Below, piece after piece: positions 35,380 to 47,545 of a stretch of 51,522 bases of DNA. Origin of the DNA: Lojkania enalia (taxonomy: Eukaryota > Ascomycota > Dothideomycetes > Pleosporales); the NCBI GenBank assembly GCA_010094045.1, contig ML986823.1:1-51522 (forward strand), in the 5' to 3' direction. Numbering within the stretch: position 1 is the first letter of the stretch; each line of letters starts with the position of its first letter. The position numbers were made by a program, and so were the translations under genes. Under the pieces are notes generated by a model, which searched no databases, was not told where the DNA came from, and saw only the letters and a program-made list of their open reading frames with translations.

Positions 35380-35949
35380 ATATATTCTACTATTAAAGTA
35401 GCTAAACTATTAAAGTAGCTAAACTATTAAAGTAGCTATTTTTTCTTAGCGTAATAAATACTATATATAAAAAGTTAATTTATTTAATACTAATAAGAGA
35501 TTCTATATATAATATACTTTATTTAATTTAGAATTTTCCCTACTATTCTTTTAGCACGTATAAGCGTTATATCTAATCTTACTATAGTTACTATAGTAGC
35601 GTTAAACTAGTTAAGCCCTTTCTTAAATATTATTACTATAAGTCTTCTTAAAAGGTTAAAAGTTTATAGATACTTTAGTAGCTATATATAAAGATCCCTT
35701 GCTATATAATACTATACTACTATACTAAATAATATATAGTATAAGCGAGCTAATTACCCAAGCGAGCTGATTATAATACTAAAACTCTACTAAAATCGCG
35801 ATAATTATACTTTATAGTATTATATTATAACTAATAACTATAGAATTAATTTAGAAAGAAGCTAGAATATAGCTTATACTCTAAGCTCTTTAATAAGATA
35901 TAATACTAACTATACGTCGCGTTGTATTAATCTATAATATCTTCTAAAG

Positions 35950-37402
35950 TATACTTAGTATATAAAGGCGAGGAACAGCTCTATAACGCGATTACCGGCC
36001 TAATTTAATAAAGTTTAGTAAGACTAAGGAGTAGGTAATTATTTAGTATATACTAGATCTAGATATAAGAGGATTTCTACTACAATTTACTACTATTTAA
36101 GATATAGCTAATTTACTACTAGCTGCGCGCTCTACTAGCTAGGTTAGAAAGAACTAGGTAGAGAACTTTATTAAACGTACGCCTAAGCTTAAGATTAAAT
36201 TTAATTAAAAGTATGACTATTTAAGAGCTAAATATAAGAATCCTAAGGTTATAAGAGGCTAGTTCTACCTTATATAGAATATAAAGGCTAAGTATAGTAT
36301 TGTTAATAAAGATATATATAACTTTAACAAATTAGGCTTTATAATAGGTATAATATTAATAGGAGTAGTAGTTACTAACTCTAAGAGACGGAATTAACTA
36401 AAGCAGCTCCAGCCAGATAATTACGAGTAGACTATAGTTATCTAAGGTATTAACACGATAGGATAGATAATACTACCTTTTATTATCTTTACAGGCACTT
36501 ACCACCTCTTTATATAGTATAAAGAAGACGATATTCTACTAACCTAGGCTATATAGGTTACTAATAACAGCTAGACGATAAATAATATTAGTATTAAGTA
36601 GTTAAAATACTTTAATGCGTATATAAAGGATCGTACTATTAGTACGTATTAATTACTAATTCTCGACGGCTATAAGAGCTATAACTCGCTTAAATTTAGG
36701 TAGCTCTATAAGGAAAAGAATATTATTACTCTCTATATACCTCTATATTTATTATACCTACTATAGCTACTAGATATAGGTTGTTTCTCGCCTTTAAAGA
36801 CTGCGTACAGGCGCTAAGTTAAGTAGCTAATATGCGGTTATATTAACTACATTATAAAAATCGAGTTTTTACCCTACTTTAAAGCAGCTTTTAACGTAGC
36901 AATTATAAAGAGTAATATCTTAAGTAGTTTTTAAGGTGCTAACCTAATTCTATTCGACCTAGATATAGTACTATTAAAGCTTAAAGTTTAACTGCGTATA
37001 CTAATACCTTCTATAGTTAAAAATACTTCTTAGAAGTTAAAAATATTAAGTAATCCTATTAAATTTAGGTTTTAATCTATATACGTTTAATTAAGAGTTT
37101 AAAAATACTTAGATAGCTCGTCTACTTTAATAGTAGAAGCGTTTAAATAGTTTATAAAGAGTACTGCGTATATAATATATAAAAATATACTATTACGCGC
37201 TTAGGTTACTAAGCTTTAAATAGTTAATAAGGCTGCTATATAATATTAATCGTATAAAAGAAAGTATATATAGAAGGAAGGTAACCTAATAATTAAAGAA
37301 GGCGCTTAATTAACTACTCTAAAAGAGTTTAGCACTTATACTAATAGAAAGAAGGGTAGGAAGAAGGCGCGTATTAATAGAGACCAGCTAACTTAAAGGT
37401 AC
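35950..37402 (+). pseudogene. A2 pogo-family transposase (tail continues at 42,911)
   Basis: In one plus-strand register: Tc5/CENP-B-type HTH (Y-I-L-D-L-D-I-R-G-F-L at about 36,050, then V-x-N-F-I-K-R-T-P-K-L-K at about 36,160). First-Asp motif K-D-I-Y-N-F-N-K at about 36,310 (D to N). L-L-I-L-D-G-Y-K-S at about 36,655, with the second Asp kept. Y-L-L-Y-L-L-x-L-L-D-I-G at about 36,750, with the third-Asp region kept. A helical C-terminus follows, interrupted by G2 in the Cys/His tail; C-S-K-A-E-Y/H-N-S-R-T-Y resumes at 42,915. Stops are RIP-type. The length and order match Fot1-type transposases of about 500-550 residues. Confidence 0.88.
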
Positions 37403-37406
37403 TGTA

Positions 37407-37608
37407 TAAGAAGGTTTGAGGATATAATAGGATTAGACACAATAAGAATCCATTATTATTAAAGCTAGAGAAAGAGAAGAGAAGGTACACGGTGGTGAGA
37501 TATATGTTATTCGCTTACTTTAGTTCAGGTAGGTGTAGGGTCGTATAAAAGCAACTGCTATTATAGTATCGCAGGAACGGGACCGAGCTATAGGCTGGGA
37601 CCTTTATA
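37407..37608 (-). repeat. 3' LTR of G2 (202 bp)
   Basis: It runs TAAGAAGGTTTGAGG...GACCTTTATA on the plus strand. It aligns without gaps to 42,709-42,910, with about 20 differences that I read as all transitions, in both directions. Confidence 0.92.
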
Positions 37609-40600
37609 ATATTCCCCTCCTCCTCCTCCTCTTCTTCTAGTGCTGAGTTGTACGGATAAGTAGTTCTTTAGTAAAGTTCCGCCCCGTATCCTGTTCGAAT
37701 TCTCCTAGAGCGATTGTATCTTTATAGTCGCCCTAGTCGTTCTATAAGGGTATAGTATAACTAGTCTACTTATAAAGAAACTGCTATTTTAGGCCGCCTT
37801 CTTTCTTACTAATTACTCGTACGTCTTGGATTTTCTTAAACTCCTATTTATCTTCGTTTCCAACGCTAATTAGTACTAGTTAATAGTCGTCCTATATTTA
37901 ACTTAGTAATAGGTCTTAAGTAATAGGGCGAAGTAGCGTTGTATAGAAGATATTATAAATTCCTAATAGGGTGTCTAGTCGGTATATATTTCGTCTAACA
38001 GTCTTAATAACTATATATTATTAATAGAGCTTATAGAGCTTCTTTTTCCTTATAAAATCCATCTTAATATTACACATATTAAGCTAAACTTTATCCCCTA
38101 ATTAGTATTATAGTATAGGATCCCTTATACAATTATAAATTTCTTACTACTACTATTATATATAGGCTATTATTACTTGCACGAATTCGACGCAGTCTTT
38201 TAGTTTACTAATAATCTATTTTACTACGTAAATAGAGTCTTTAGGCTGCTCTATTAGCGGCTTCTCTTCTAGTTATATAGACTCTCCTAAGTTCGGGTAA
38301 TAGCTATAAGTAAGAAAGAATAGGCTGACTTTTATAGAGGAAGCGTCCCTAGTACTAATAGTAATCTAAGCTAGTAGTAGCTATAGATTCTAGTTATCTT
38401 AGTAGTAGTTATAATAGTAGTAGAGAAGCTCTTTAAGTAGCTGGTTTATACGCTCTATACTTCCGTTAGTCTCTAGATAGTATACTATTAATAGCCTTTA
38501 CTTAATCTTAAGAATTCGGCAGACGCGTGCCTATACGCCTTATATAAACTACTCTTCTCTATTAGAGACTATTACTTATAGGAGCCTATAATGTGCTATA
38601 AAATACTCGATGAACTTATTAGCTAATATTTAGCTCTTAAGGTTTAGGACGGCGATAAAGAGTACTCCTTTACTTAAACAGTCTGTAATAATAAGAATAT
38701 ACTTATTACTATATACGGTTCTTAGTAAGTTAATAATATAGTCCATTAAAATTTCTAACTATACCCTCTTAGGGACTAGAAGAGAATATAGTAGGCCTTT
38801 TTTTCTAGAACGCTAAACTATATTTCTACTATAAGAGTGGTAATTTTATATAAAGCGTTTAATGTCCGCTGCTATTCTAGGCTAAAAGAAGCGCCGTAAT
38901 ATTAACCTAATTGTAATATTCTTACTAGGGTAGCTAGCTAAATAAGAGTTGTAAGTTTCTTAGATTAGCTTTATACGAAGTAACTCGCTTTTAAGAACCT
39001 AAGCGCGTTCTCTCTATATTAATCTATCTCCTAGAACTAAAAGGTTAGATAGGCTAATTTTAAGGTAATAGAGGGTTTCTAGAAGTATTCTCTCCCCTAC
39101 TTTAGTAGTATAGAGGAGTGTAATATACGTCTTGTCTTTTTCTTAGGCATCTTACTATAAGATCTCTATTAGCGTTCGCTACTCCTCGTACAATATCTTA
39201 GTTATAAACTCCCCTTTGTCTATAGATTCCTCCCCTAATATAGAGTCTTCTGGGGTAACTACCTCTATTTAATTGTTAGGAGTATCTTTAGCACGCTAGT
39301 TTCTAGTTTATATAGGGGCTGTATAAACCCTATCCTTAAAATTAGACGGTCTAAAGAGTTAGCTAATCCTTTTCTAGATCTACTTATTATTAACTTCTTT
39401 TAGGAGATTCTAATCGCAACGCGAGAGAGTATTAGTTAGAATATTAAACTTACCCAGCTTATATTTAAACTAGAAGTTAAACTAGGTAAAAAATACCGCC
39501 TATTTTACCTAGCGCTTAGAGAGTTTCTATACTTTAGTAAAGTATTTTAGGTTATAGTAATCTATATAAACTGTAAAGTGCGTAAGTAGTTTTAAAAACT
39601 TCTTCTATTCCTTAAAGTATTATATAACTACTAGTAATTCCTTATTATAGATTAGGTAGTTATACTCTACAGGAAGTATTTACTTTAATATAAAAGCAAC
39701 AGGTTGTAAAACTCTTTTATTATTATATTATAGAAACATGCTTCTAATATACTAGCTAGAGATATTATACTCTAGAATCGTTTCCCTTTTAGGATTATAC
39801 TAGGCTAACGCTGGCGCTTATACGAAGTATCGCTTTAAGTAATTAAAGGTGGTAAATACCCAATCATCAAGTTAAAACTATTTCTTCTCTTATTCCCTTT
39901 AGGTAAGAGCTGTTAGTAGAGTAACTACTTTAGAAAATTCTTTAATAAACTAGCGGTAGAAGTTTATAAAGTCTAAAAAGCTCCGTATATTATAAACTAA
40001 TATAGGCGCTTTCTAGTTCTAGATTGCTTTAACTTTCTATAGGTTTATTTAGATATCTTTTTCCGCATCGATAATAAAGCTGAGATATTTTATCGTACGG
40101 ACCTTAAATTCGTACTTATTAATATCGAGTTAGAAGCTAGTATCTATTAGCTTTTAAAGGATTACTTTAATATAGTACTAATAGTTTTATAGGGAGCCGT
40201 TCGTATATATAAAGATATTATCTAAGTATACTGAGATAAAGTCGCTTAAATACTTCTAGATTATACGATTAATATACTGTTAGAAGGTATTTAGAGTATT
40301 TATAAGATTAAAGGGTATAACTAGCTACTTATATAAACTATAGCAGATTATAAATACTATCTTCTACTCGTCTCCTTCTTTAATTCGGATCTTATTAAAT
40401 ACAGCAATATCATTAAGTTTTATAAACTACTTAGCTTAACTAATTTAATTTAGTATTTCTTAGATTAGAGGTAGAGGGTAGCAGTTTTTCTATATAATAG
40501 CGTTTAGAGCGCGGTAGTTAATATAGAAGTAGAAGCTACCCTCTAGTTTTCGTATAAATAGGACCGGTGCTATAGCTGGGGAGTTGCTGACCCGAATAAA

Positions 40601-41760
40601 TCCTTTATTAAAGAGCTCTGTTAGGATCTTCTAAAGGATAAGAAGTATCTCCCGTAATATTCTATATAAAGGACCTGAGGGGATCCTTAGAGGGCTTCTA
40701 TCTTTCCCTTCTAACTCAATTATATAGTCTACTCCTAGTCTTAAAGGCGGTAGCTTATTAGCTTCCTATTAATTAAAGGCATAGAGCTACTGTATATATT
40801 CCTTAGAGAGTTTTATATAAGGGTCCGTCTTCGGCTTATTTTCTAGAGCCTTCTAAATATCGGCTATACTAACAGTAAAGATACGGGGTAGTTTAATAAG
40901 AGAATTTTACAGGCGTCTCCTATAGCGTTTTACTATAGTAGAGAAAGTATATACTAAGACTTAGGTAATATTAGCTGTACGTTGCTACTTCTAAAGCTTC
41001 TAGTTTTGTATAATTACCCCCGTTCTATAAATATATAGGATTTCCGTTTTTAGGTTAATAATTGTGTTCTTATTTTACCTCTATAGGCGTCTTAAAATTA
41101 TACTATAATCTCCTTCTATCTTTAAGACTATATAAGTAAATACCCGACCTAGATCTACCTAACTTTTACCTATATCTAGTAAGTTAATAATAGCTACCTC
41201 CTTAATAATTCTAGCCAAGAAGTTGCTGAATAATAAAGCTGTTAATAGTATTAGAAGGTGGAAGTATTCTAGTCCAGCCTTTTATATAATCCTTTTCTTA
41301 ACTATTATATATAAGTTATAGCTATTATCTATTAAAGTAAGAAGGCTAAAAGTATTATTAAGTAGTGCAGGGGTTATAAATAGAGCGCTAGTTATCTAAA
41401 ATTGACTAAATTTATCTAGTACTTATTTATTCGCCTACCCTTTTTATAGCTCTAAACGCTAACTTCTATTTAGAGTAATACTTTTCCTATTCTATTAGTT
41501 TAGGCTATATCTCTACATTTCTTATTATACTAAATAAGCTCTAGTAGTATTATACGAGCCTAATTAAACCGTATACTACTTCTAGGCGGAGTATAGCAGT
41601 AACTTTAGGTAAAGTAACCCTTATTTCTACAGGTAAAATAGATATTCTATTATTTCTAAGCCTTCAGCTCTTTCTCAGTAATATTCTTTATCTTCTCTAG
41701 TAGCTGAGGCCTTATATCTAGGCGCTGTACGAGTCCGCGATTAGCTATTAGCGTCTAGTC
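37609..41760 (-). pseudogene. G2 pol (protease, RT, RNase H, integrase)
   Basis: Minus-strand translation shows RT palm I-S-V-Y-L-D-N-I-F at about 40,210-40,235 (YLDD with D to N). The RNase H block V-L-x-P-V-A-F-I-L-K...L-P-V-E-Y-N is at about 39,655-39,720. Integrase core I-L-M-D-Y-I-I-N-L-L and I-I-T-D-C-L-S-K-G are at about 38,690-38,760, with V-S-N-R-E at about 38,570. Stops are TAA/TAG. The order along the minus strand is the usual PR-RT-RH-IN. I did not find a convincing chromodomain. Confidence 0.82.
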
Positions 41761-42708
41761 TATAGTATTATTAATAGTAGCTAATAGTTGTAGTTGCGGG
41801 AGCGGCGTAAGTGGCTGTCCCTGGCTGTCCCTTATCCAACTAGTCTTCCCCCTACTAAAGGACTATATAAAAGTACTATCGAGTTTAACTGCTTTAAGAC
41901 GGTTATTAAGAATATAAAGTTTCCGTATAAAGGTCGCGTACGACGTAAGGTCTTCTTTACTAATACTACTAATTGTTAATTAGCGGACCTTAAGATAAAT
42001 CTTCCCTTCTAGATCTTATGTCTTAACTTAGTCTAGGTAAGAGTTGTATAATACTTCTATAGAGAGACGATCGTACTTAACTAGAAATTTAATAAAGGTC
42101 TTATTACCTTATCTTAGAGTTTTAAACTCGATCCTAGCTTATTTCTAATAGTAGGGGTTATTATATTATATGTCTAGAATTGTCTAGAATTTGTTATAGG
42201 TAAGAATACCTATAATAATATATTTTTTATACGACTAAAGGTATATTCTAGTATTACTCTTATAAAATAATATTATATAGGCTGCTACTATCGTATCTAT
42301 TAAGCTTATAGATAAACCGTCGATGCGGATTTTAGTCTTTATACTACTTTTCTAAATAGGGTACGCTTTACAGTATCTTTAGAACTTATTTAGCTTATTA
42401 AGTATAGCTTTTATACGAATAGGCTTAGTAGTTGTTAATAGTATAGTCGGCGAGACGCTCCTCTTAGGGGCTAAATACTTATTTAGTTGCTCCTTAAGCT
42501 TCTGATAAAGGCTTGTTCTTTTAAGTTGCTATTACTACTTTTCTTTCTCTAGGTATTCCAGCCTAGCTGCTATTTTAGTGAACTATTTCTATATAGTTAC
42601 TATATCGAATCCTTATTCTACTAGTCTGTTTTAGTCTATAACTTCGTACGGTAGTAGGTCTGCTTAGTAGTTAAGATAGAATCTGGTATAGTATAAGCTT
42701 TAACAAAT
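41761..42708 (-). pseudogene. G2 leader and gag region
   Basis: This lies between the 5' LTR (42,709 upward) and pol on the minus strand, the position of gag. Frames are broken and I recognise only general features: charged, Glu/Lys-rich stretches near 42,480-42,560 and no clear zinc knuckle. A plus-strand frame of 61 codons at 41,794-41,979 is antisense and is not a gene. Confidence 0.5.
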
Positions 42709-42910
42709 TAAGAAGGTCTAAGGATATAATAGGATTAGATATAATAAGAATCTATTATTATTAAAGCTAGAGAAAGAGAAGAGAAGGTACACGGTGGTAA
42801 GATATATATTATTCGCTTACTTTAGTCCAGGCAGGTATAGGGTCGTATAAGGGTAACTACTATTATAGCATCGCAGAAACGGGACTGAGCTATAGGCTAG
42901 AACCTTTATA
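42709..42910 (-). repeat. 5' LTR of G2 (202 bp)
   Basis: This partner of 37,407-37,608 has identical length and ends with the same ACCTTTATA. The sequence internal to it on the minus strand begins TTGTTAAAGC, where a primer-binding site would lie, but I cannot assign a tRNA. Confidence 0.92.
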
Positions 42911-43119
42911 CTATAAGTAGTATAGTAAGGCTAAGTATAACTCGCGGACGTATAAAAATAATACTATAGATATAGAAGAATAGGCTACTATATTATATAG
43001 TACGATAGAATATAAGAAAGTATAATATTTTGCGAAAAGTAGTCGCGATTTTAGTATAGTTTTAGCATTATAATCAGCTCGCTTGGGTAATCAGCTCGCT
43101 TATACTGTACGTTATACTT

Positions 43120-44560
43120 TCTTTTATATATTCTATACTTAGTTACTTCTTCTAATTACCTTTTAAGCTTAGAGTTATAAGCTTAAAGAAGCGTATTCTG
43201 ATATAGTATTAACTTAGCATCTTTTATAAGCTGTAAGAATTCTTCTTATACCTCTTTTAATAATTATATAAAAAACTTTTATATAAGTATTAATTGTAAC
43301 CTAAATTTATATATATTACTTAGAGTTTTAGACTACTAGAAGTCTTCTTATAAAAGTAGTTCTAGTAGAGTATATAGTTATATATTAAAATAATCTAATA
43401 TAACCTACGCGTTTAAAAGAATAATTTCTATTACTTTAAAGGTATTTTAATAGTTCTCGTATGTAAATATATTAAAAAACGCGTTCTTAAAGGCTGGAAG
43501 AAAGTCTTCTTTATTAATATAGTAGACGCGTTAGCGCGCTAAGTCTTATATATACTATAAGTACTTTAGCTTTAATAGTAAGAAGTAAACTATATTAAGA
43601 GGCTGAAGTATATATAATAAATAAGAAAGTATATAAAGTATTAGAATCTTTTATATAAGATAGTAATCTTTAAATTCCTAGTTAAGGTAGCTTTTATAGC
43701 TGTCTAAAATAAGTAGCCTATATAATTCTATCTAATATATCTTTATATACTTATTAAAATATTTTAGCTACTTAAGACTAAACGCGTTATTTATCCAGCC
43801 GTTCTAAGAGACTGAAATTTTCCAATTGTATAATATATCTACTTCTATATATTATATAGAGATATAAACGTATCTTTTATAGATAATAAATAGTAGGGTC
43901 GCGTATATAGTAGTATACATACTCTAGATAACTATAACCTACTTATAATCGCCTAGCTATATAAGAGTAGGCCTTATATAACGTTTTAAACCTATAATAA
44001 CCTTTATAATATTAATAATATCTATCTAAAAGCCTGTCTTATTAAAGTTGTAGATATTATTATTATATATACTATATTTTACAATTATATTCTATACGAG
44101 CTTAAACTATATATTAATAACCTCTAAATTCTCTTACTTTATTCTTTAGCAATCTTTTACTTAATTAAAGGCTATTTTAAACTTATTTATACGCGCTATA
44201 AATCGTTTAAACTAATTCTTTTCTATAGATATTCTACTATATATACCTAATAGTTTATCTACTATATCTACTACCTTATATAGCCGGGGCGTAAATCCTT
44301 ATAAATTAAGGTTAAGAATATATTATACGATTATTTATTCTTCGATTACTATAAGCTTCTAGCAATTTGGTTGTATACGAGGGCGAAACGCGATTCTATA
44401 AAGTTGAGTAGAGAGTTGTTAATATTATATATTAAAAGCTATAGCAGTATATCGCACGCTCTTAAATTAGCCTAATTTATACGCCTATAAGGTAAGCTCA
44501 ATTCTACCTTCTTATTAAATTAATAGAAGGTTGTATTATAAATTTATTATAGTTCGTATG
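43120..44560 (-). pseudogene. B2 transposase (main part)
   Basis: On the minus strand this contains the HTH half (about 44,150-44,350), the first-Asp region N-x-x-N-F-N-K-T/I-G/Y-F at about 44,030-44,080, and the core through about 43,600, uninterrupted by C or hAT elements. It therefore serves as the reference that proves the nesting in B1. The C-terminal end was split off by A2 and lies at 35,440-35,731. Broken by TAA/TAG. Confidence 0.78.
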
Positions 44561-44628
44561 TAGTATTTATAATATTAAGAAAAATTGGCCGCTTTAATAT
44601 TTTAGCTGCTTTAATAGTAGAATATGTT

Positions 44629-47545
44629 ATAGTAATTTCTATTTATAGTCTAGTTAGTATTTCTAGATTTTATAATAGTCTATAAGGTATATATCTATTA
44701 TATTTATTCTATTAGTAGTCTATATATTCTTATAATATATTCTTTACCTATTCTCTTACTTTAGGAAAGTAGAATCCCCTAAAGATTTGTTCTAGTATTT
44801 TCTCGGTTCCTTAATATCTATAGGTAGGAGCCTCGTAGAATTATCTAATAAATTCTTTTCTAACTTTAACTAGTATATAGATTCGATCGTAGACGTATAA
44901 TAGTCTATTAGCCTATTCTAACTCTTATTCTTAGAGTTCTTTAAATATTCCGTCTGTTATTAATCTAATTAAGGTTATCTAACTTACTTCTTTTATACTA
45001 GTCGTTACCGTAAGTTATAGGCAATTATATACTATACTTCTATCTTATTACCTTTTTAGTAGTATAGCTATAGTTCCCTTTTCTTATTTATATTCTAGTA
45101 GTCTACTTAATACGTTTATTCTTTAGTTTTATTTTCCGCTTATATAGATAATTTTAAAGTTAAATATAGCTAATTCTTATAACTATCTAACTTATCTAAA
45201 GGTAAGAATTTTAGTAGTAAGAAAGGTAGTAAGGTTTATATAATTGTAATAGACTTTAGTTTACTATTTTACTTTTTATAAGTATATATACTATTCTTTA
45301 AGGTATACTATAATAGTTAGAAATTCTTAATTATAAATATTATAGTTTATTTCTACTAGAATAAGTTTTTATAAATAGTATACTACTAGATATCGGTTTC
45401 TATTATATATTTATATAAGAATTCCAGCTATTCTTATTCCTAATATATTAGTTTCTATAAAAGTTTTCTTCTCTAGATTATAGAGTTTTAATACTAGTTC
45501 TTATTAAAATTATTTCTTAACTTCTTAAAAGGCCTTTTCTTACTCGTTTCTCTATATAAAAGTAACATCTTTCTTAGATAGTTAAGTTAAGGGTATAGTT
45601 ATATTACTTTAGTTATTTATAAAAGTTCGATAGAAATTATAAAATCTTATAAAGGATTAGACATTTTTAACTAACTTTAAGATTAGCTAGTTTCTAATTA
45701 CTACTAATTTATTTAGATCTATTTATAGTTGTTCTAATTTAATAATAAATTCTAAATAGTCTATCTATATAGTATAGAATTCGTATTTTCTTACCTTAAG
45801 ATATAGTTTTACTACTTATAATACGCATAATACTTGTTTGATATATTCTTTATATTCTTACTTTATTTTAAATATATAAGAATATCGTCTAAATATACTA
45901 TATAAAATTGTCTAAGGTATAGTTTTAGTATCTTATTAATTCGTTTTTAGAAGGTAGCTAGTATATTAGTAAGTTTAAATAATATAACTAGGTATTTAAA
46001 AAGTCTCTTTTTTATCTAAAATACTATTTTCTATTTATCTTCTTCTTTAATACGGATCTAATAGTATATATTCTAGATGTCTAGTTTTATAAAGATTATA
46101 ACTTCTTTTAGCTAATCTCTTAAGTTATAGATAAATAGTAAGAGGTATTAGTCTTTAATTATAATATTATTAAGGGTGCGATAGTTAATATATATTTATA
46201 AGTCTATTATTCCTTTCTTATCTATAAAAAGTATAGGGTATACTACTAGTAAGTTTAATTCTTAGATTATTCCTTTCTTTAAGTACTTATCTATATATTA
46301 TTCTAGAGCCTCTACTTCCCTTAATATTAGACTATATATAGGTTTATATCCGGGTTCTTTTTCTAGTTATAGCTTAATTTTATAGTTATATTCTCCGTAT
46401 TTAAATATATATTATAGTCGTTTTTAAAGTTATTTTATTAAGTATTAGTATTTCTAAGGTATATTATATAATACGTTTCCTGTTAGAAATAATTCTTTTA
46501 CTACTTCTTTTACTATTATAGCGAGTAATTCTTTAACTAGCTAGCTAGAGTTTTTAAGAATAATTCGTCCGGTCTACTAATTTATCTAAAAGTTTTCTTT
46601 TCTTAGCTATAGAATTCTTAGGATAATATTATAGTTAGTAATTTCTATAATTTAGAATATCTATCCTTATTAGATTATTCCTAGGATTTTAAACTCTCCT
46701 AGTTCTATAGTATATATAACTTTCTTTTAGAAGTCTTTTCTCTCTATAGTTTAAATTATATAAAATCGTTCTAAATATATTATAAGTATTTCTTTACTAG
46801 TAATATAGTTACTAGCTATAAATTCTTTATTATTCTACTATTAATAAGTATATATACTTTATAGCTGTAGTATTATCCTAGTATTATAAGATAGTATTCT
46901 CTTATAGTTCTTTATAGTTAGGTTACTTTAGACTAGTAGGCTATTACTTCTTTTATAGATATATATTTTAGGTATTTTTATTCTAGGTATTTATATTATA
47001 GTCTTCCTCTAATATATACTTTAAGTAGTAGAAGTTTAAATTCGAGTATTATATAGTTTTAGGTTTATTTAATAACTCTCTATTCTATTATAGCTTCTTA
47101 CTTTATAGAGTTTCTAAGTACCTTATCTTTATTTAGTTATCTTAACTATATATTTATATCTTCTTTTCTTTTTTAATAGGTTTTATATTATTATTTAATA
47201 TATAATATCTATATTATCTTCTCTAATCTAGTAGTCCTATTCTTACTTATATTGTAATACCTTTAGTATCTAGTATTTTACTAGTACTTCGCTTTATAGG
47301 AAGGCTACTGCTTTTCGTACTATATATATAACCTTATCCTAGTCTATTATACTAAGATACCTTTCTACTACTGTTATTATTTCTATCGATTTTTAGAAGT
47401 ATAAGAAGCGGATTTCTCTAGAGTAGATATTTTACTATTCTTCGTAAACGTCGATAATATCTTATTCTAGTCTATTCTTATTATAAAATCTTATCGGTAG
47501 TTCTTCTTATAAAGTAGCTATAAAAGCTAGAGTTTCCTATTTATA
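44629..47545 (-). pseudogene. G3 pol: protease, RT, RNase H, integrase zinc finger
   Basis: Minus-strand translation shows RT palm F-Y-I-V-Y-L-D-D-I-L at about 45,875-45,905, with both catalytic Asp codons intact. RNase H follows at about 45,100-45,400. The integrase zinc-binding module is at about 44,730-44,880 (R-K-E-F-I-R...Y-E-A-P...Y-Q-G-T-E-K-I-L-E-Q-I-F-R-G-F-Y-F-P), in which His/Cys codons read as Tyr. Protease and the end of gag would lie toward 47,000-47,545. It is cut at 44,629 by B2 and at 47,545 by E. Confidence 0.82.

Larger units (their letters stand above)
37407..42910 (-). mobile_element. Complete Ty3/gypsy element G2 (5.5 kb)
   Basis: Two 202-bp LTRs flank minus-strand gag-pol. 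The 5-bp TSD is CTGTA (37,402-37,406) and CTATA (42,911-42,915), and the empty site in A1 reads GGTGCTATAGATAG near 12,556. A polypurine tract, GGAGGAGGAGGGGAATAT on the minus strand, abuts the LTR at 37,608. It is the most deeply nested element in the window and is visibly less saturated with RIP than G1. Confidence 0.93.
35732..43112 (+). mobile_element. pogo/Fot1-like element A2, containing G2
   Basis: The termini are ATATATAGTATAAGCGAGCT and, on the minus strand, ACGTACAGTATAAGCGAGCT, with TA at 35,730-35,731 and 43,113-43,114. Both ends carry AAGCGAGCTRATTA twice. Without G2 the element is about 1.87 kb. Copy A1 shows the uninterrupted sequence at the G2 insertion point. Confidence 0.92.
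35380..44628 (-). mobile_element. pogo/Fot1-like element B2, containing A2
   Basis: The termini are ATATATTCTACTATTAAAG (left) and ATATTCTACTATTAAAGCAG (right, minus strand, after the terminal AC), flanked by TA at 35,378-35,379 and 44,629-44,630. Its own sequence is 35,380-35,731 and 43,113-44,628, about 1.87 kb. Removal of A2 gives TACTAAATATACTTTCTTTT, identical to uninterrupted B1 near 11,460. The left terminus has three copies of a 17-bp unit (AAAGTAGCTAAACTATT) where B1 has two. Confidence 0.9.

Noticed and set aside
41794..41979. 61-codon plus-strand frame
   Set aside because: It is antisense within the gag/protease region of G2, with no homology or initiation context.
43105..43130. 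Extra 20 bp in B2 relative to B1 beside A2
   Set aside because: It is explained once the A terminal repeat is extended outward to ACGTACAGTATAAGC; the join then matches B1 exactly.
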